Shown here piece by piece: positions 1-10,671 of a DNA stretch of 64,000 nt. The stretch is taken from positions 1-64,000 of the forward strand of contig CAMWMZ010000001.1 of NCBI GenBank assembly GCA_947175485.1. The letters run 5' to 3'. This DNA is from an uncultured Clostridia bacterium (GTDB taxonomy: Bacteria; Bacillota; Clostridia; Christensenellales; Borkfalkiaceae). The first letter of the stretch is position 1. Each line of letters starts with the position of its first letter. The position numbers were made by a program, and so were the translations under genes. The notes under the pieces are model-generated. The model did not search any database and had not been told where the DNA came from. It saw only the letters and a program-made list of their open reading frames with translations.

Positions 1-3000
1 GGATTGAATTACGTCGGGCTTTTCGGATATGCACAGACAAGCGGAACGGGAACCGATTCTCTCGGTACGGTTATCGGGTTAAACCTTGACGGCTTTACGG
101 TTAATGCGTATTCGTCTGATACGACGAATTTGTTTGTAGGCTCGTTTATAGGATACGGCGCGGGTGCTAATCTTATCGAATGTTCGGCTACAAACGGAAA
201 ACTCAATATTTTCGGCGGGAATTATTTTTCATACGTGGGAGGAGCCGTCGGGGCACAGCAGTCTGCAAGCGCGGCTACCACGGACGGAGGATTGTATCCT
301 TTCTTTTCAGCCGTTAACAAGGTTCATACGGACGTTGATATTTTCGTAGGCTCGGGCTATGTTCTCGGCGCGGGCGGTATAACGGGATTTGTTTTCTCCG
401 AGCATGAGATGGCACAGTCGATAATTACGAACTGCTATTCGGAAGGAGGCATTTTCGGAGTTCTCCGCGCAGGCGGTATTGCCGGAATACTCGATAATTA
501 TTCGGCAGTGTCGAATTGTTATTCTACAGGCGAAATCGAAGCTTATTCTTCTGTTGCCGCAGACGGGACTTCCGCTGATTTTGCGGCGTATGCGGGAGGG
601 CTTATCGGTTACTCCGGAATGAATACGGTTGTTTCTGATAGTTTTTCAACCGCTTCAACTTATGCGAAATCAACCAACGGCAGTAAATTCGAACATTCTG
701 ACGGATTGGTTGCCGGTTTTACCGAAGCTACGCTTACAGAAAATTCAATAGTAATAAATAATTGCGAGCATCTTAATTCCGCGCCCAATTCGGCCTATAT
801 TAAAAATACTCTGGGTTGGAGAGATTGCGACTGGGTTCTTTCTGACGGAGCGCTTCCGAAAATAAATACTTCAGGCGCAGCACCCAACGCGTTTAACATT
901 ACACTTGATTTCAGCGGTAAATCCGTTGACGGCAAAGCTTCTTCGGACATTACCGTTACGGCAGAAGACGAGGATTTATATTATAGACCTTTGAGCTGGT
1001 ATTTTCTTTGGAGCGACGCTTTGTTTGAAAGAGTTTACAGCTCTGACGACAAGTTTACGTCTTTCGGATATTTCTTTGATAAAGAATTAACCAAAAAGGT
1101 TCCTTACGGTTATGTTCCTTTAAGAGATACAACTATTTATATCGGGTTTGCCGATTATGCGGAAGTTGCCGATACTTATACCTATAGTAATAACAAAGGG
1201 CGTACAATAACTTTGACTTTGGACGTTTCCGGCGAATATATATACGAAGACGGTTTGACACAGTATTCGTCTTATTCTTACGACGGTGAAAAGCTTGTGT
1301 TATACGACGCTTTGTTTGCAAGATATTCAAATAATGAAAGGGGAGATTCTCCCAACCTGTTTTATGACGACTATCATTTTGCGGGAATTAAAGAAGGAAA
1401 TACTTTAAAGCTTTATGACGGAACTTATTTTACGGAAGACAGCCCTATAATCTTTAATAAGGTCGGTTCGTTTACGGCAAATCCGTTTATAGGCGTTTGG
1501 GAAAAGTCTGCAACAATAAATAAAAAGTATGAATTCAAAGGCGATTACAGTTGGACCTTAAAACGCGGCGACGCTTTGATTGAAAGCGGTACCTATACGG
1601 TTACCGACGGCGTTGCCACACTTAAATCCGGCGTAACCGCAACAATCAATTCAAACGGATTGCTTTCTGTAAACGACGAACTGTATTGTTATGAAGACAG
1701 TTATTTCGGAACATGGTTTGATGCAGCTACGGGCGGTTATATTTCATTTAACGGATACGGAAGCAATCTTACCGGTGAAGTTATAGTAAGTTTAAGCAAT
1801 TCCGCACAAAGATTAATATACGTCTACGACGGATTTTTTGACGACGGATCAAGAAGCGTTACGTTGCTCAATCCGGAAGATTTGTCTCTTTTTGGATATC
1901 TTTCATTGAAAAACAACGTTATGAACGGAATTTTATACAGTTCTGCTGCCGGCGGCTTCGTTGAAGCGGGTAATTTCAGGCTCATCGACGATTATACGGG
2001 CGAATGGATAACCGAGAAAGACGGCGGGTATAAAATTATTAATTTCAACGGTTTGGGAATTTACAGCGCCGACCAAAACGGAACGGCTGGAAATCTCGGC
2101 TATGTGGAAATCGACGGAACGAGGTATGAATATACCGTTGATCCGGAAAACCAATTAAAAGGCAGTTTTTATATCGGCGGCGTCAAGTATGAGCTTGAGT
2201 ATAACGACGAGGCGAAAACAGTTACGATAAGCAAAGGCTCGGATAAAGAAGTTTTCGGCAGAAAAGATATTATGTATGAATATCCTTTGATTGACGAAGA
2301 CGGAAATATCTACCGCTTTAACGGCGGAAGCGCTCTTTCAATCGGCGGAGAACTGGAAGTAACAAAAATCGACGGAACTAAAGAAACTTTCAATTATAAA
2401 ATTATCGACAGCAAAACGGACGCCGACAATAATTTAAAAGACGTAACTATTAATCTTAATAACGGCACGGGTTCGATTACGGTTGAAAATAATCTGTTTA
2501 TTTTTAAAGCGTCGGTAAGCGAAGCGGGAACAGAGCTTTATTTGCATTTGCCTTATTCTTCTACAAAGCCTTGGGCGGTAAGCGATAATCCGTATAATTA
2601 CACAATCGGTAAATTCGATTTGTCTTATACCGCAAAGGGTAAGTTTATGAATATGGAAAGCGAGGCAACCTATACCTACAATAAAAACGGCGGTTACGTA
2701 AGCGTTCCTTATATCAGCGGATCAATGACTTCTTATACAACGGAATATCTTATTCTGCTTGACGACGGAAATATAGCTATTTCAACGTATCCTTATCTGG
2801 TTGCGGGCGATTACTTGTATTCGGCTCCCCAAGACGAGATGTACGGCGTTTGGTACTATTCGCAGGATAAAATGCGTACGTTGCGATTCGACGGAATTGC
2901 GGACAGTAAGTATACTTCCGGAGTTATAAGAGAATTTGTTTCGTCTGAAAACGTTAATTCTTATTTCTATACACGGCGGTTCGGTAAAATATATTTGTGG

Positions 3001-3327
3001 CAATATAACGACGACAGTAAGGTTTACGTGCTGGAATCGGTTGCTTATACCGCGGTCGGGGAAAATATCATTAACAACGGTGCGCGCCGTGCTTACAGAA
3101 TTACCGAGTTTGACGCCGACAATACGCCGGTATGCACGGTAAACAACGGGGATACGGAATATTCTTTCTACCTTGACGGCAGCTTGACCGAGAATGGAAA
3201 GAGAGGCTCTTACGAGCTTATAGAAGCAAACGAAAATACAGTAAACCTTATAATCCATATGACGGGCGACGACGACCGCACTGCGGAAATTGATTTTAAA
3301 AACAAAACTATAAGGTTTATCGGTTAA
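1..3327 (+). CDS. Large repeat-containing surface protein (GLUG repeats, 5'-truncated)
   Basis: The frame is open from base 1, so this is the C-terminal 1109 residues of a larger protein cut by the window edge; the TTG at base 4 is not a credible start. The N-terminal third carries GLUG-type repeats (GGITGF, AGGIAGI, AGGLIGY, each followed by NCYS-like turns), known from bacterial adhesins and IgA-protease-like surface proteins. From about residue 495 there are several beta-rich modules that each begin with G-x-W (GVWEKS, GTWFDA, GEWITE, GVWYYS) and contain an F-x-G turn. No enzyme motif or C-terminal membrane anchor is visible; it ends RFIG. It is 12 bp upstream of the giant protease and probably in the same operon. 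I infer a secreted adhesin or glycan-binding protein; the exact function is unknown. Confidence 0.75.
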   Translation, partial: GLNYVGLFGYAQTSGTGTDSLGTVIGLNLDGFTVNAYSSDTTNLFVGSFIGYGAGANLIECSATNGKLNIFGGNYFSYVGGAVGAQQSASAATTDGGLYPFFSAVNKVHTDVDIFVGSGYVLGAGGITGFVFSEHEMAQSIITNCYSEGGIFGVLRAGGIAGILDNYSAVSNCYSTGEIEAYSSVAADGTSADFAAYAGGLIGYSGMNTVVSDSFSTASTYAKSTNGSKFEHSDGLVAGFTEATLTENSIVINNCEHLNSAPNSAYIKNTLGWRDCDWVLSDGALPKINTSGAAPNAFNITLDFSGKSVDGKASSDITVTAEDEDLYYRPLSWYFLWSDALFERVYSSDDKFTSFGYFFDKELTKKVPYGYVPLRDTTIYIGFADYAEVADTYTYSNNKGRTITLTLDVSGEYIYEDGLTQYSSYSYDGEKLVLYDALFARYSNNERGDSPNLFYDDYHFAGIKEGNTLKLYDGTYFTEDSPIIFNKVGSFTANPFIGVWEKSATINKKYEFKGDYSWTLKRGDALIESGTYTVTDGVATLKSGVTATINSNGLLSVNDELYCYEDSYFGTWFDAATGGYISFNGYGSNLTGEVIVSLSNSAQRLIYVYDGFFDDGSRSVTLLNPEDLSLFGYLSLKNNVMNGILYSSAAGGFVEAGNFRLIDDYTGEWITEKDGGYKIINFNGLGIYSADQNGTAGNLGYVEIDGTRYEYTVDPENQLKGSFYIGGVKYELEYNDEAKTVTISKGSDKEVFGRKDIMYEYPLIDEDGNIYRFNGGSALSIGGELEVTKIDGTKETFNYKIIDSKTDADNNLKDVTINLNNGTGSITVENNLFIFKASVSEAGTELYLHLPYSSTKPWAVSDNPYNYTIGKFDLSYTAKGKFMNMESEATYTYNKNGGYVSVPYISGSMTSYTTEYLILLDDGNIAISTYPYLVAGDYLYSAPQDEMYGVWYYSQDKMRTLRFDGIADSKYTSGVIREFVSSENVNSYFYTRRFGKIYLWQYNDDSKVYVLESVAYTAVGENIINNGARRAYRITEFDADNTPVCTVNNGDTEYSFYLDGSLTENGKRGSYELIEANENTVNLIIHMTGDDDRTAEIDFKNKTIRFIG

Positions 3328-3339
3328 AGAGGATATTAT

Positions 3340-6300
3340 ATGAGTTTATTGAGGAGAAAAATCAGACGTACGGCAATTGCGGGGCTTTCGTTAACGCTTT
3401 GTGCAACGCTTACGGCAAGCTGTGCAATGATTAATATTGAAAATAAGCCGGAGAACCCTTCTTCGGAAGTTAAGAGCGTGGAATTTACCGACGTTACCGA
3501 TAAGTACGATACAAGCAGTTTAACTGCGCAAAATTTCAATACTTCCGTTTTGCCGGGTGAAAAGTCTTATGAAACGAGGACGGTAATAGTCTATCTTAAC
3601 GGCGAGAGCATTCTCGATAATCTTAACGATACGCAGACTGTCGCGGACTATCTTTCAACAAAGGAAGGGCAGGCACGGCTCAGAAGCATAGACAGAGAGC
3701 AAAGAACCTTCCTTAATAAACTCGATTCGCAGGGTATCGATTATAAGCTTAAAAGCAAATATTCAACAATAGCTAACGCCGTTGCGGTTGAAATTAATAC
3801 TTCTTACGTAAAAAGAATAAAAAATATGGGCGGAGTAAGCAGCGCTGTATTAAGCAATACTTATCTTGCGCCTCAGACGTACGAATCCGCGCAGACGGCA
3901 AATTTGCCTACGAATAATGCAAACGTTTATCCTACAGGTATTTATGATTCTTCTGCTGTAAGCAGCGAAAGCTGGGGTCAAGGACAGGGAATGGTGGTTG
4001 CCATACTCGACACGGGACTTGATTATACCCATAACGCTTTCCAGACGATACCCGACGTTCAAAGCATGACGGTAAACGACGTATCTGCAGTGCTTACGCA
4101 AACGGAAGCTTATAAAAGAACGGCTGCGCTCGGCGGAACGCTTACGGCAGACAGTTTGTACGTGAGCGGTAAAGTGCCTTTCGCATTCGACTATGCGGAT
4201 AACGACGCGGACGTTTATCCTTCTTACTCCAATCACGGAACACACGTTGCCGGTATTGTCGGCGGATATGACGAAGACGGATACGACGATAAAGACGGTA
4301 ATCATATAAATGAAACCTTCAAAGGCGTTGCTCCCCAGTCACAGCTTGTAATTTGCAAAACTTTCACGGATAATCTTGACGATTCCGCTTTGGGCGGCGC
4401 AGAAAGCGAAAACATCATGTCCGCATTGGAGGACTGCGTTGTTTTGGGCGTTGATGTTATCAACATGAGTCTTGGTTCTACCGCAGGCTTCACAACGACC
4501 GACGACGGAGACGACGAGGGAGAGCATTTTAACAGGATTTTTGAAAGCATACGTGAAAGCGGAATAAGCCTTATATGTGCGGCAAGTAACGATTACAGCG
4601 CAGGATTCGGAAGTATTTACGGAACAAACCTTGCAACCAATCCCGATTCGGGCACGGTAGGTTCGCCTTCAACATATTTTGCGGCGCTTTCAGTGGCAAG
4701 TATCAGCGGACAGGAATCAGAGTATTTGGAAGCAAGCGACGGTACGCCGATATTTATTGAAAATTCCACTAACGGCAACGGTGTTTTTTATGATTTCGTT
4801 GACGATATTTTAGACGGTGAAGAAGAAAAAGAACTCGAATACGTAGTTGTTGGTTCAGGACAGCAAAGCAACTATAACGGAGTTGCGGGAAATCTTATTA
4901 AGGGAAGAATCGCGTTAATCAAGCGTGGTATCAATACTTTCCAAGAGAAGGTTGAACTGGCGATAGACGCAGGTGCAAGCGGCATAATTATCTGGAATAA
5001 CGTTTCGGGTACTATAAGAATGTCGCTCGGGGATATTCCCGAAAGCGAATTAAAGCCTGCTGTTTCGGTAACAATGGACGCAGGTAACAAGCTGGTTTCG
5101 CTTGCAAGCAGCGGACAAAACGGAATTGTAGGTAAAATTAAGGTAAAAAGGAGCAATTCCGCCGGTCCTTTTATGAGCCCGTTCTCTTCTTGGGGAACTA
5201 CAAATGATTTAAGAATCAAGCCCGAAATTACTGCGCACGGCGGCGAAATTACTTCTACCGTGCCCGGAGGATACGCCGAACAGAGCGGAACTTCGATGGC
5301 TTCGCCTAATATGGCCGGCTTGACTGCTCTTGTCAGAAATTATATCGTTAACAGCAACGAGCTCAGAACTTATATTACCGATAACGGAACTGTAAGCGGA
5401 AATATAGTTCAAAGTAAAGTTACGCAGCTTGCAAACCAACTCATTATGAGTACGGCTACTACGGTTTATGATGAAACAAATCTTGCATATTCTCCCCGCA
5501 AACAAGGCTCGGGGCTTGCAAGTCTTAATAATATCGTAAATACAAAAGCGTATCTTTTCACCGATAAGGAGAGCGACGGCGCACTTTATTATGAGGAAAA
5601 AGATTGCAGACCTAAAATCGAACTCCAAGACGACAAAGACGAAAAAGGCGAGTATACTTTCAGCTTTAAAGTAAAGAATTTCGGATCGGACGTTCTGAAT
5701 TTTACTCCGCAGTCGATATTTATGACGGAAGAAATCGACAGTACCGGCGTTGCGGTTGCCGAAAAAGCACATATGCTTAACAATAACGCGACGTTTAAAG
5801 TTGACGGTACCGCAGTGAGCGATAAAATTTCCGTGGGTGCAGGCGAAACGAAGCTTATAACCGTTACTTTGAAGCTTACAGAAGAAGAGAAGTCTTATAT
5901 ACGGGCAAATTTCAAAAACGGGATGTTTGTAGAAGGCTTTATTAAGCTTGTGGGAGAAAACGGACAGTGTGATTTGAACGTTCCTTTCCTTTCTTTCTTC
6001 GGCGACTGGAAAAAAGCACCCATGCTTGATTATACGGCTTTTGAGATAGCGGCAAATCAGCAGGATTCTTCGGTTTTGGAAGAAGAAAAAATAAAGGAAA
6101 CCGTTTGGGCTACGCAGCCTTACGGAGCTTATAACGGAGATGATTTCATAATTCCGCTTGGTTCTTACGTTTATACGTTGCCCGATGACGCGGATAAAAT
6201 GTACCCCGATGAAGAGCACTGCGCGATTTCCAGATTCAATGAAATCGTAAGCGATGACGGCAGAGGCAATTATACTACCGTATATGAACTCAGATGCGTA

Positions 6301-9300
6301 TATGCGGGACTTTTGAGAAATGCTCAGAAAGTTAATTATAAGCTTTATGACGCATATACCGGCGAGCTTGTTTATAGCGACGTAAATTACAGAATAAGCA
6401 AAGCGTATGCAAACGGCGGCACTTCGCGCCCGGCATATGTGGAATTAAAATTGGACGCAGAGGAGCTCGGACTGAAATCCAACGGCAAATACCGTTTTGA
6501 TTTTGAGTTCCTGTTTGAAAAAGAGGATACCCCCAAAGAGGAGAACACGTATTCATTCGAGTTCTATGTGGATTACGAGGCACCTGTGCTTCGCGACGCA
6601 AGGTTAAGATATTATAATACTACCGACGAACAGGGAAGAGACGCTCAGCGTATTTACCTTGATTTGGACGTGTTCGATAATCATTATCCGCAGTCCGTTA
6701 TGTTGTGTTATATTGACAATGACGGCGAAACGCAGGAATTAAAGCTTGCAACCGATTATGCAACCCCTGTAAGAAACGCAAACAGAAACGGCGTAACTAC
6801 GGTTTCTGTGGAAGTTACGGATATATGGGAAGATTATAAAGAGTTATTGGCCGTTCAGATTGACGACTATGCGCTTAACCATTCAAGTTATATATTGACG
6901 AATTTAAGCTCCTCCGGACAAATTGAAACCAGCGTGAACAGAGGCACTCTTCCTGATACGTTCGAGCTTGCAGAGGGTGAGGAGAATATTACTCTCAATA
7001 TCAACCAGATGCACAAGTCGAGCCTTGTTTATGAAGGCAACGCGGATCTTTCCAACTTTGAATGGACGTCTCCTTCGCACTATGTTGCGGTTAAAAACGG
7101 TGAAATCGTAGGGCTTGCATGCACAAACGGTAAATCCTATCCGGTACTTGTAAACAACAGAAAAGGCGTTTCAAGGGTTATTAACGTAACTGTTACCGAT
7201 ACCGTTTCCAGTGTTCGAGGGTTATCTTTCGGGTTCGGTACTATTAAAAATACAAACGAAGCGTTACAGAAAGCCGAAGGGACTGTTTCCGTTTACGCGG
7301 GAGAAGATATCAAGCTCGAAGTAGAAGCTACGCCGTGGTATTTTAACGGCGAAACGAAAATTTCGTGGCAAGTCGATAATCCTGTCGGAGAAGTAGTTGC
7401 GACGGTTGACCAGGACGGAAACGTTCATACCAAAAAGAGAGGTACGGCGGTTATTACGGCGCAAATCGAGGCAAACGGAACGAAATACGTTGCAGTGGTT
7501 ACGCTTTCCGTTCAAGATGAATTTACCGTAAACAATATGTCGCTTACGAGATATCGCGGAGAGGGTGAAACTTATACGAACCCTAAAGGCGAAGTCGAGG
7601 AAAACGTAGTTATAGTTCCATCGTCAAAACAGATAATGTCTATTGGCGAGGGTGCTTTCGAGGATAACGACAAAATAAAGAAAATCATAATTCCCAAGAC
7701 GGTAACCCAGATTGATAAAAATGCTTTCAAGGGATGTACGGCGCTTGAAAAGGTATACTTTATGAGCGACGACGAGGCGGAATATGATAAAGATAAAAAC
7801 CCCTCGTTTGTTGCAGACGCGGATTTAACGCTTATAAATAAAAACGCTTTTGAAGGCTGTATCAACTTGGAATTGCTCGATTTGAGATATACTAAGGTCT
7901 TTAGTCTCGGCAGAGAGGTCTTCAAGGATTGTTCGAGCCTTAAAACGATTGTAAAGTCAACCGCTATAGGTACTGCATACGACAGAGCGTTTATGGGTTG
8001 TTCCTCGCTTGAGGAAATAGATATTTCCGGTATGCACGTTGTCGGCGATAACGTTTTCAGCGGTTGCACATCGCTTAAAACCGTAAAGACAAACAGATTT
8101 ACGGCTATCGGCAACGGAATGTTTGCAAATCTTGATTACGTTTATCCTTATTACAGTTATGTAACGGGCGAATGGGAAGTAAGGCAAAAAGATTATGATG
8201 CTTGTACCTCGCTTGAAAGCATAACCTTGAACGGTTATTCCGTAGGAAAAGGCGCTTTTGAAAATTGTTCAGCCCTTGCTACCGTTAATTTCGGCGAAAA
8301 TGTAAAGAGTATCGGTGAAAGAGCTTTTGCAAATACAGCGCTTACTTCGGTAACCTTACCTGCGGGATTGGAAAGTATAGGCGCAGGAGCGTTTGACGGA
8401 ACCGCCGTGTTCAGCGCGGCGGGCGGCATAACGGTTTCAAACAGCGCCGTAATTAAGGGCAATACGTTATTAAATTATTTCGGTAATGCAAGCAGCCTTG
8501 ATTTGTCGGTTTTCGGTGTTACAACAATAGCTCCTTACGCTTTTGCGAATAATACTTCGTTGCAGAGTGTTAGCATCCCTGCAAATATAACCGAAATAGG
8601 AGAGGGCGCGTTCAGCGGATGTAAAAATCTTACGGCGGTTAATTTCGCCTCCGGCAATACGTTAAATTATATTGCGCCTTACACCTTTTATAATACTGGA
8701 TTAACGTCCGTTACTTTGCCTGATACTGTAGGCGAAGTCGGAGATTATGCGTTTGCATTGTCAAAAATTGCAGTTTTCGGCTTTACGCCCCGTGGCAATG
8801 TTGTTTTCGGTAACGGAGTTTTCTATAATTGCAAAGAGCTTGTTAATATAACGCTCGATGAAAAAATTACCGTTATGGGTGATTTGACTTTTGCCGCTTG
8901 CACTTCGCTTAACAGTGTTAAAATGCCTGCGGTGACTTCGCTCGGCGCTAATACTTTTTACAAGACGCCCGCTTTGGCGGTAGCGGAATTTGCAACAGGC
9001 GCTAAAGTAACGGGAACTTATACTTTTGCCGCAGATACCACGACGGACAGAGTTAAGCTTACGCAAGTGGTTTTGGGGAATGCAATTGCAGAAATCGGCG
9101 ATTATGCTTTTTATAACTGTGCTAACCTCGCCGCAATAAACCTAAATTTCGACCCTGCTGGTGCGAAAACGATAGGTAACTATGCGTTCTACAATAACGT
9201 AAAGCTTTCCGAGGTTAAAGGGCTTTCCGACGCAGAAAAAATCGGTAATTATGCTTTTACAAACTGTAATGCGTTGACTGCGCTTAATCTGACTAATGCA

Positions 9301-10671
9301 AAGAAAATAGGAGACGGAGCTTTCCGTATAAGTGAGGGAAAAGCGTATACTTCGGTTGAAATTCCTTCGGCAGAAAAAATCGGTGCGTTCGCATTTTGCG
9401 GCGGAAACGAAAAATCGCTTATTATTCCCGCAAGCCTCAAAGAGGCGGGGATAGGTGCGTTTGCCGCGTCTTCGTCGCTTAAAGAGTTCAAAGTCGAAGA
9501 AGGGAATAAATATTTCTTTGTAGACGACGGAGTGCTTTACAGAAATATTAAAAACGTAGTTGAAATCAACGGAGAAGAGCAGGATACAGGTTTATACGGT
9601 CTTGTAGCTTATCCCGCAGAAAAGAGCGCTGACGTTTATACCGTTTTGGACAATACGGCAAGGATAGAAGGCGGAGCATTCTACGGTATGCACGCTAAAA
9701 TTAACAAAGTAGTTATGCCCTATAGTCTTAAATCGGTGGGCGCAATGGCGTTTTTCCAGAGCGGAATAACCGAATATGAGTTTAAAGGGGTAACCGCACC
9801 CGCTCTTGAAACGGAATATTCTTTACTTGTTGATAATTTCGCCGAAGCAAATAACATTAATTTCCGCGGATATTATTACGCAAATTTTGAAAACTACTTC
9901 ATTTATTATTCCGAGCTCGGAACGGGAGTATCAGTAACTCCTCTTACAATGATTTATCCCGAAAACGGAACAGGATACGAAAACAATATTTATTCACAGT
10001 ATTTTGCAACACGCAATAAAGCGGAAATCGCGTTGGACGCCAATGCTTATGCGTTTGTGGAATTCTTGGATAACTGTCCTTCCGTTTCTGAAATATCAGC
10101 CTGGAAAGAGCCCGAAGTTACAAAGGCAGACGTAGAAAAGTTTGCCGCCGCGGTTAAACAGGCTCACGAGTATTATGATAATTTCAGCTCTGACAGCGCG
10201 CAGGTAGCACTTGTCGGCAATGAAAGACTTGAGTTGTTTAATCAAATAGAAGCCGTTATGCGTGAAGTAAAACCCAGATTCGGAATAAGCGTCAGGGTTA
10301 TGAGACTCAAAGCAAGCGGAGATTACCGTACTGAATACCGCGTTGGCGAAAAATTCGATATGACCGGACTTAAAGTTATATTGGTCTATGACGATTATTC
10401 CACCGCTGAAGCAGATATGAGCCAGATAAAGCTTGAGTATCCTACCGAAGGATTACAAGAGCTTGACGTTGAAGTAATTTTATCGGGCTATGGACGTACG
10501 CTTAATATACGCGTTTACGTTACCGAAAACGGCGGTCCCGGTTCGGGATGTGCAGCTGGTTGCGGAAGCGTTGATACTATGGGCGGTACGATGCTGTTAA
10601 CGTTTACTTCGGTTGGCGTTTTGATTGCGGCTTATGCGATATTCCGTAAAAAATCAAGAGGTTGCAAATGA
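3340..10671 (+). CDS. Giant cell-anchored subtilisin-family (S8) protease with BspA-type leucine-rich repeats
   Basis: A 2443-aa secreted serine protease. In order: a signal peptide with a possible lipobox Cys28 (TASC, non-standard), an inhibitor-I9-like propeptide (about 57-170), and an S8 catalytic domain with Asp224 (ILDTGLDYTH), His299 (NHGTHVAG) and Ser652 (SGTSMASP). A PA insert lies near 495-600, as in lactocepin/C5a peptidase. Fn3-like regions follow, then a Big_2-like Ig domain (about 1290-1400), about 17-20 LRR_5/BspA repeats (about 1420-2150; IGxxAFxxC pattern) and a Big_4-like domain (about 2313-2400). The C-terminus is a Gly/Cys linker, one membrane helix (about 2413-2435) and a basic tail. 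All three catalytic residues are present, so it should be active. It sits upstream of an oligopeptide importer, which suggests extracellular protein digestion feeding peptide uptake. The ATG has GAGGAT upstream. Confidence 0.92.
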   Translation: MSLLRRKIRRTAIAGLSLTLCATLTASCAMINIENKPENPSSEVKSVEFTDVTDKYDTSSLTAQNFNTSVLPGEKSYETRTVIVYLNGESILDNLNDTQTVADYLSTKEGQARLRSIDREQRTFLNKLDSQGIDYKLKSKYSTIANAVAVEINTSYVKRIKNMGGVSSAVLSNTYLAPQTYESAQTANLPTNNANVYPTGIYDSSAVSSESWGQGQGMVVAILDTGLDYTHNAFQTIPDVQSMTVNDVSAVLTQTEAYKRTAALGGTLTADSLYVSGKVPFAFDYADNDADVYPSYSNHGTHVAGIVGGYDEDGYDDKDGNHINETFKGVAPQSQLVICKTFTDNLDDSALGGAESENIMSALEDCVVLGVDVINMSLGSTAGFTTTDDGDDEGEHFNRIFESIRESGISLICAASNDYSAGFGSIYGTNLATNPDSGTVGSPSTYFAALSVASISGQESEYLEASDGTPIFIENSTNGNGVFYDFVDDILDGEEEKELEYVVVGSGQQSNYNGVAGNLIKGRIALIKRGINTFQEKVELAIDAGASGIIIWNNVSGTIRMSLGDIPESELKPAVSVTMDAGNKLVSLASSGQNGIVGKIKVKRSNSAGPFMSPFSSWGTTNDLRIKPEITAHGGEITSTVPGGYAEQSGTSMASPNMAGLTALVRNYIVNSNELRTYITDNGTVSGNIVQSKVTQLANQLIMSTATTVYDETNLAYSPRKQGSGLASLNNIVNTKAYLFTDKESDGALYYEEKDCRPKIELQDDKDEKGEYTFSFKVKNFGSDVLNFTPQSIFMTEEIDSTGVAVAEKAHMLNNNATFKVDGTAVSDKISVGAGETKLITVTLKLTEEEKSYIRANFKNGMFVEGFIKLVGENGQCDLNVPFLSFFGDWKKAPMLDYTAFEIAANQQDSSVLEEEKIKETVWATQPYGAYNGDDFIIPLGSYVYTLPDDADKMYPDEEHCAISRFNEIVSDDGRGNYTTVYELRCVYAGLLRNAQKVNYKLYDAYTGELVYSDVNYRISKAYANGGTSRPAYVELKLDAEELGLKSNGKYRFDFEFLFEKEDTPKEENTYSFEFYVDYEAPVLRDARLRYYNTTDEQGRDAQRIYLDLDVFDNHYPQSVMLCYIDNDGETQELKLATDYATPVRNANRNGVTTVSVEVTDIWEDYKELLAVQIDDYALNHSSYILTNLSSSGQIETSVNRGTLPDTFELAEGEENITLNINQMHKSSLVYEGNADLSNFEWTSPSHYVAVKNGEIVGLACTNGKSYPVLVNNRKGVSRVINVTVTDTVSSVRGLSFGFGTIKNTNEALQKAEGTVSVYAGEDIKLEVEATPWYFNGETKISWQVDNPVGEVVATVDQDGNVHTKKRGTAVITAQIEANGTKYVAVVTLSVQDEFTVNNMSLTRYRGEGETYTNPKGEVEENVVIVPSSKQIMSIGEGAFEDNDKIKKIIIPKTVTQIDKNAFKGCTALEKVYFMSDDEAEYDKDKNPSFVADADLTLINKNAFEGCINLELLDLRYTKVFSLGREVFKDCSSLKTIVKSTAIGTAYDRAFMGCSSLEEIDISGMHVVGDNVFSGCTSLKTVKTNRFTAIGNGMFANLDYVYPYYSYVTGEWEVRQKDYDACTSLESITLNGYSVGKGAFENCSALATVNFGENVKSIGERAFANTALTSVTLPAGLESIGAGAFDGTAVFSAAGGITVSNSAVIKGNTLLNYFGNASSLDLSVFGVTTIAPYAFANNTSLQSVSIPANITEIGEGAFSGCKNLTAVNFASGNTLNYIAPYTFYNTGLTSVTLPDTVGEVGDYAFALSKIAVFGFTPRGNVVFGNGVFYNCKELVNITLDEKITVMGDLTFAACTSLNSVKMPAVTSLGANTFYKTPALAVAEFATGAKVTGTYTFAADTTTDRVKLTQVVLGNAIAEIGDYAFYNCANLAAINLNFDPAGAKTIGNYAFYNNVKLSEVKGLSDAEKIGNYAFTNCNALTALNLTNAKKIGDGAFRISEGKAYTSVEIPSAEKIGAFAFCGGNEKSLIIPASLKEAGIGAFAASSSLKEFKVEEGNKYFFVDDGVLYRNIKNVVEINGEEQDTGLYGLVAYPAEKSADVYTVLDNTARIEGGAFYGMHAKINKVVMPYSLKSVGAMAFFQSGITEYEFKGVTAPALETEYSLLVDNFAEANNINFRGYYYANFENYFIYYSELGTGVSVTPLTMIYPENGTGYENNIYSQYFATRNKAEIALDANAYAFVEFLDNCPSVSEISAWKEPEVTKADVEKFAAAVKQAHEYYDNFSSDSAQVALVGNERLELFNQIEAVMREVKPRFGISVRVMRLKASGDYRTEYRVGEKFDMTGLKVILVYDDYSTAEADMSQIKLEYPTEGLQELDVEVILSGYGRTLNIRVYVTENGGPGSGCAAGCGSVDTMGGTMLLTFTSVGVLIAAYAIFRKKSRGCK

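Noticed and set aside
5209-6219. 336-aa minus-strand ORF inside the protease gene
   Set aside because: It is a shadow of the strong S8 coding frame, Arg/Cys-rich with no domain, no ribosome site and no promoter.
7600-9800. Repetitive DNA in the protease gene as a possible mobile or CRISPR-like repeat
   Set aside because: The repetition is at protein level (BspA-type leucine-rich repeats) with diverged DNA; no spaced identical repeats.
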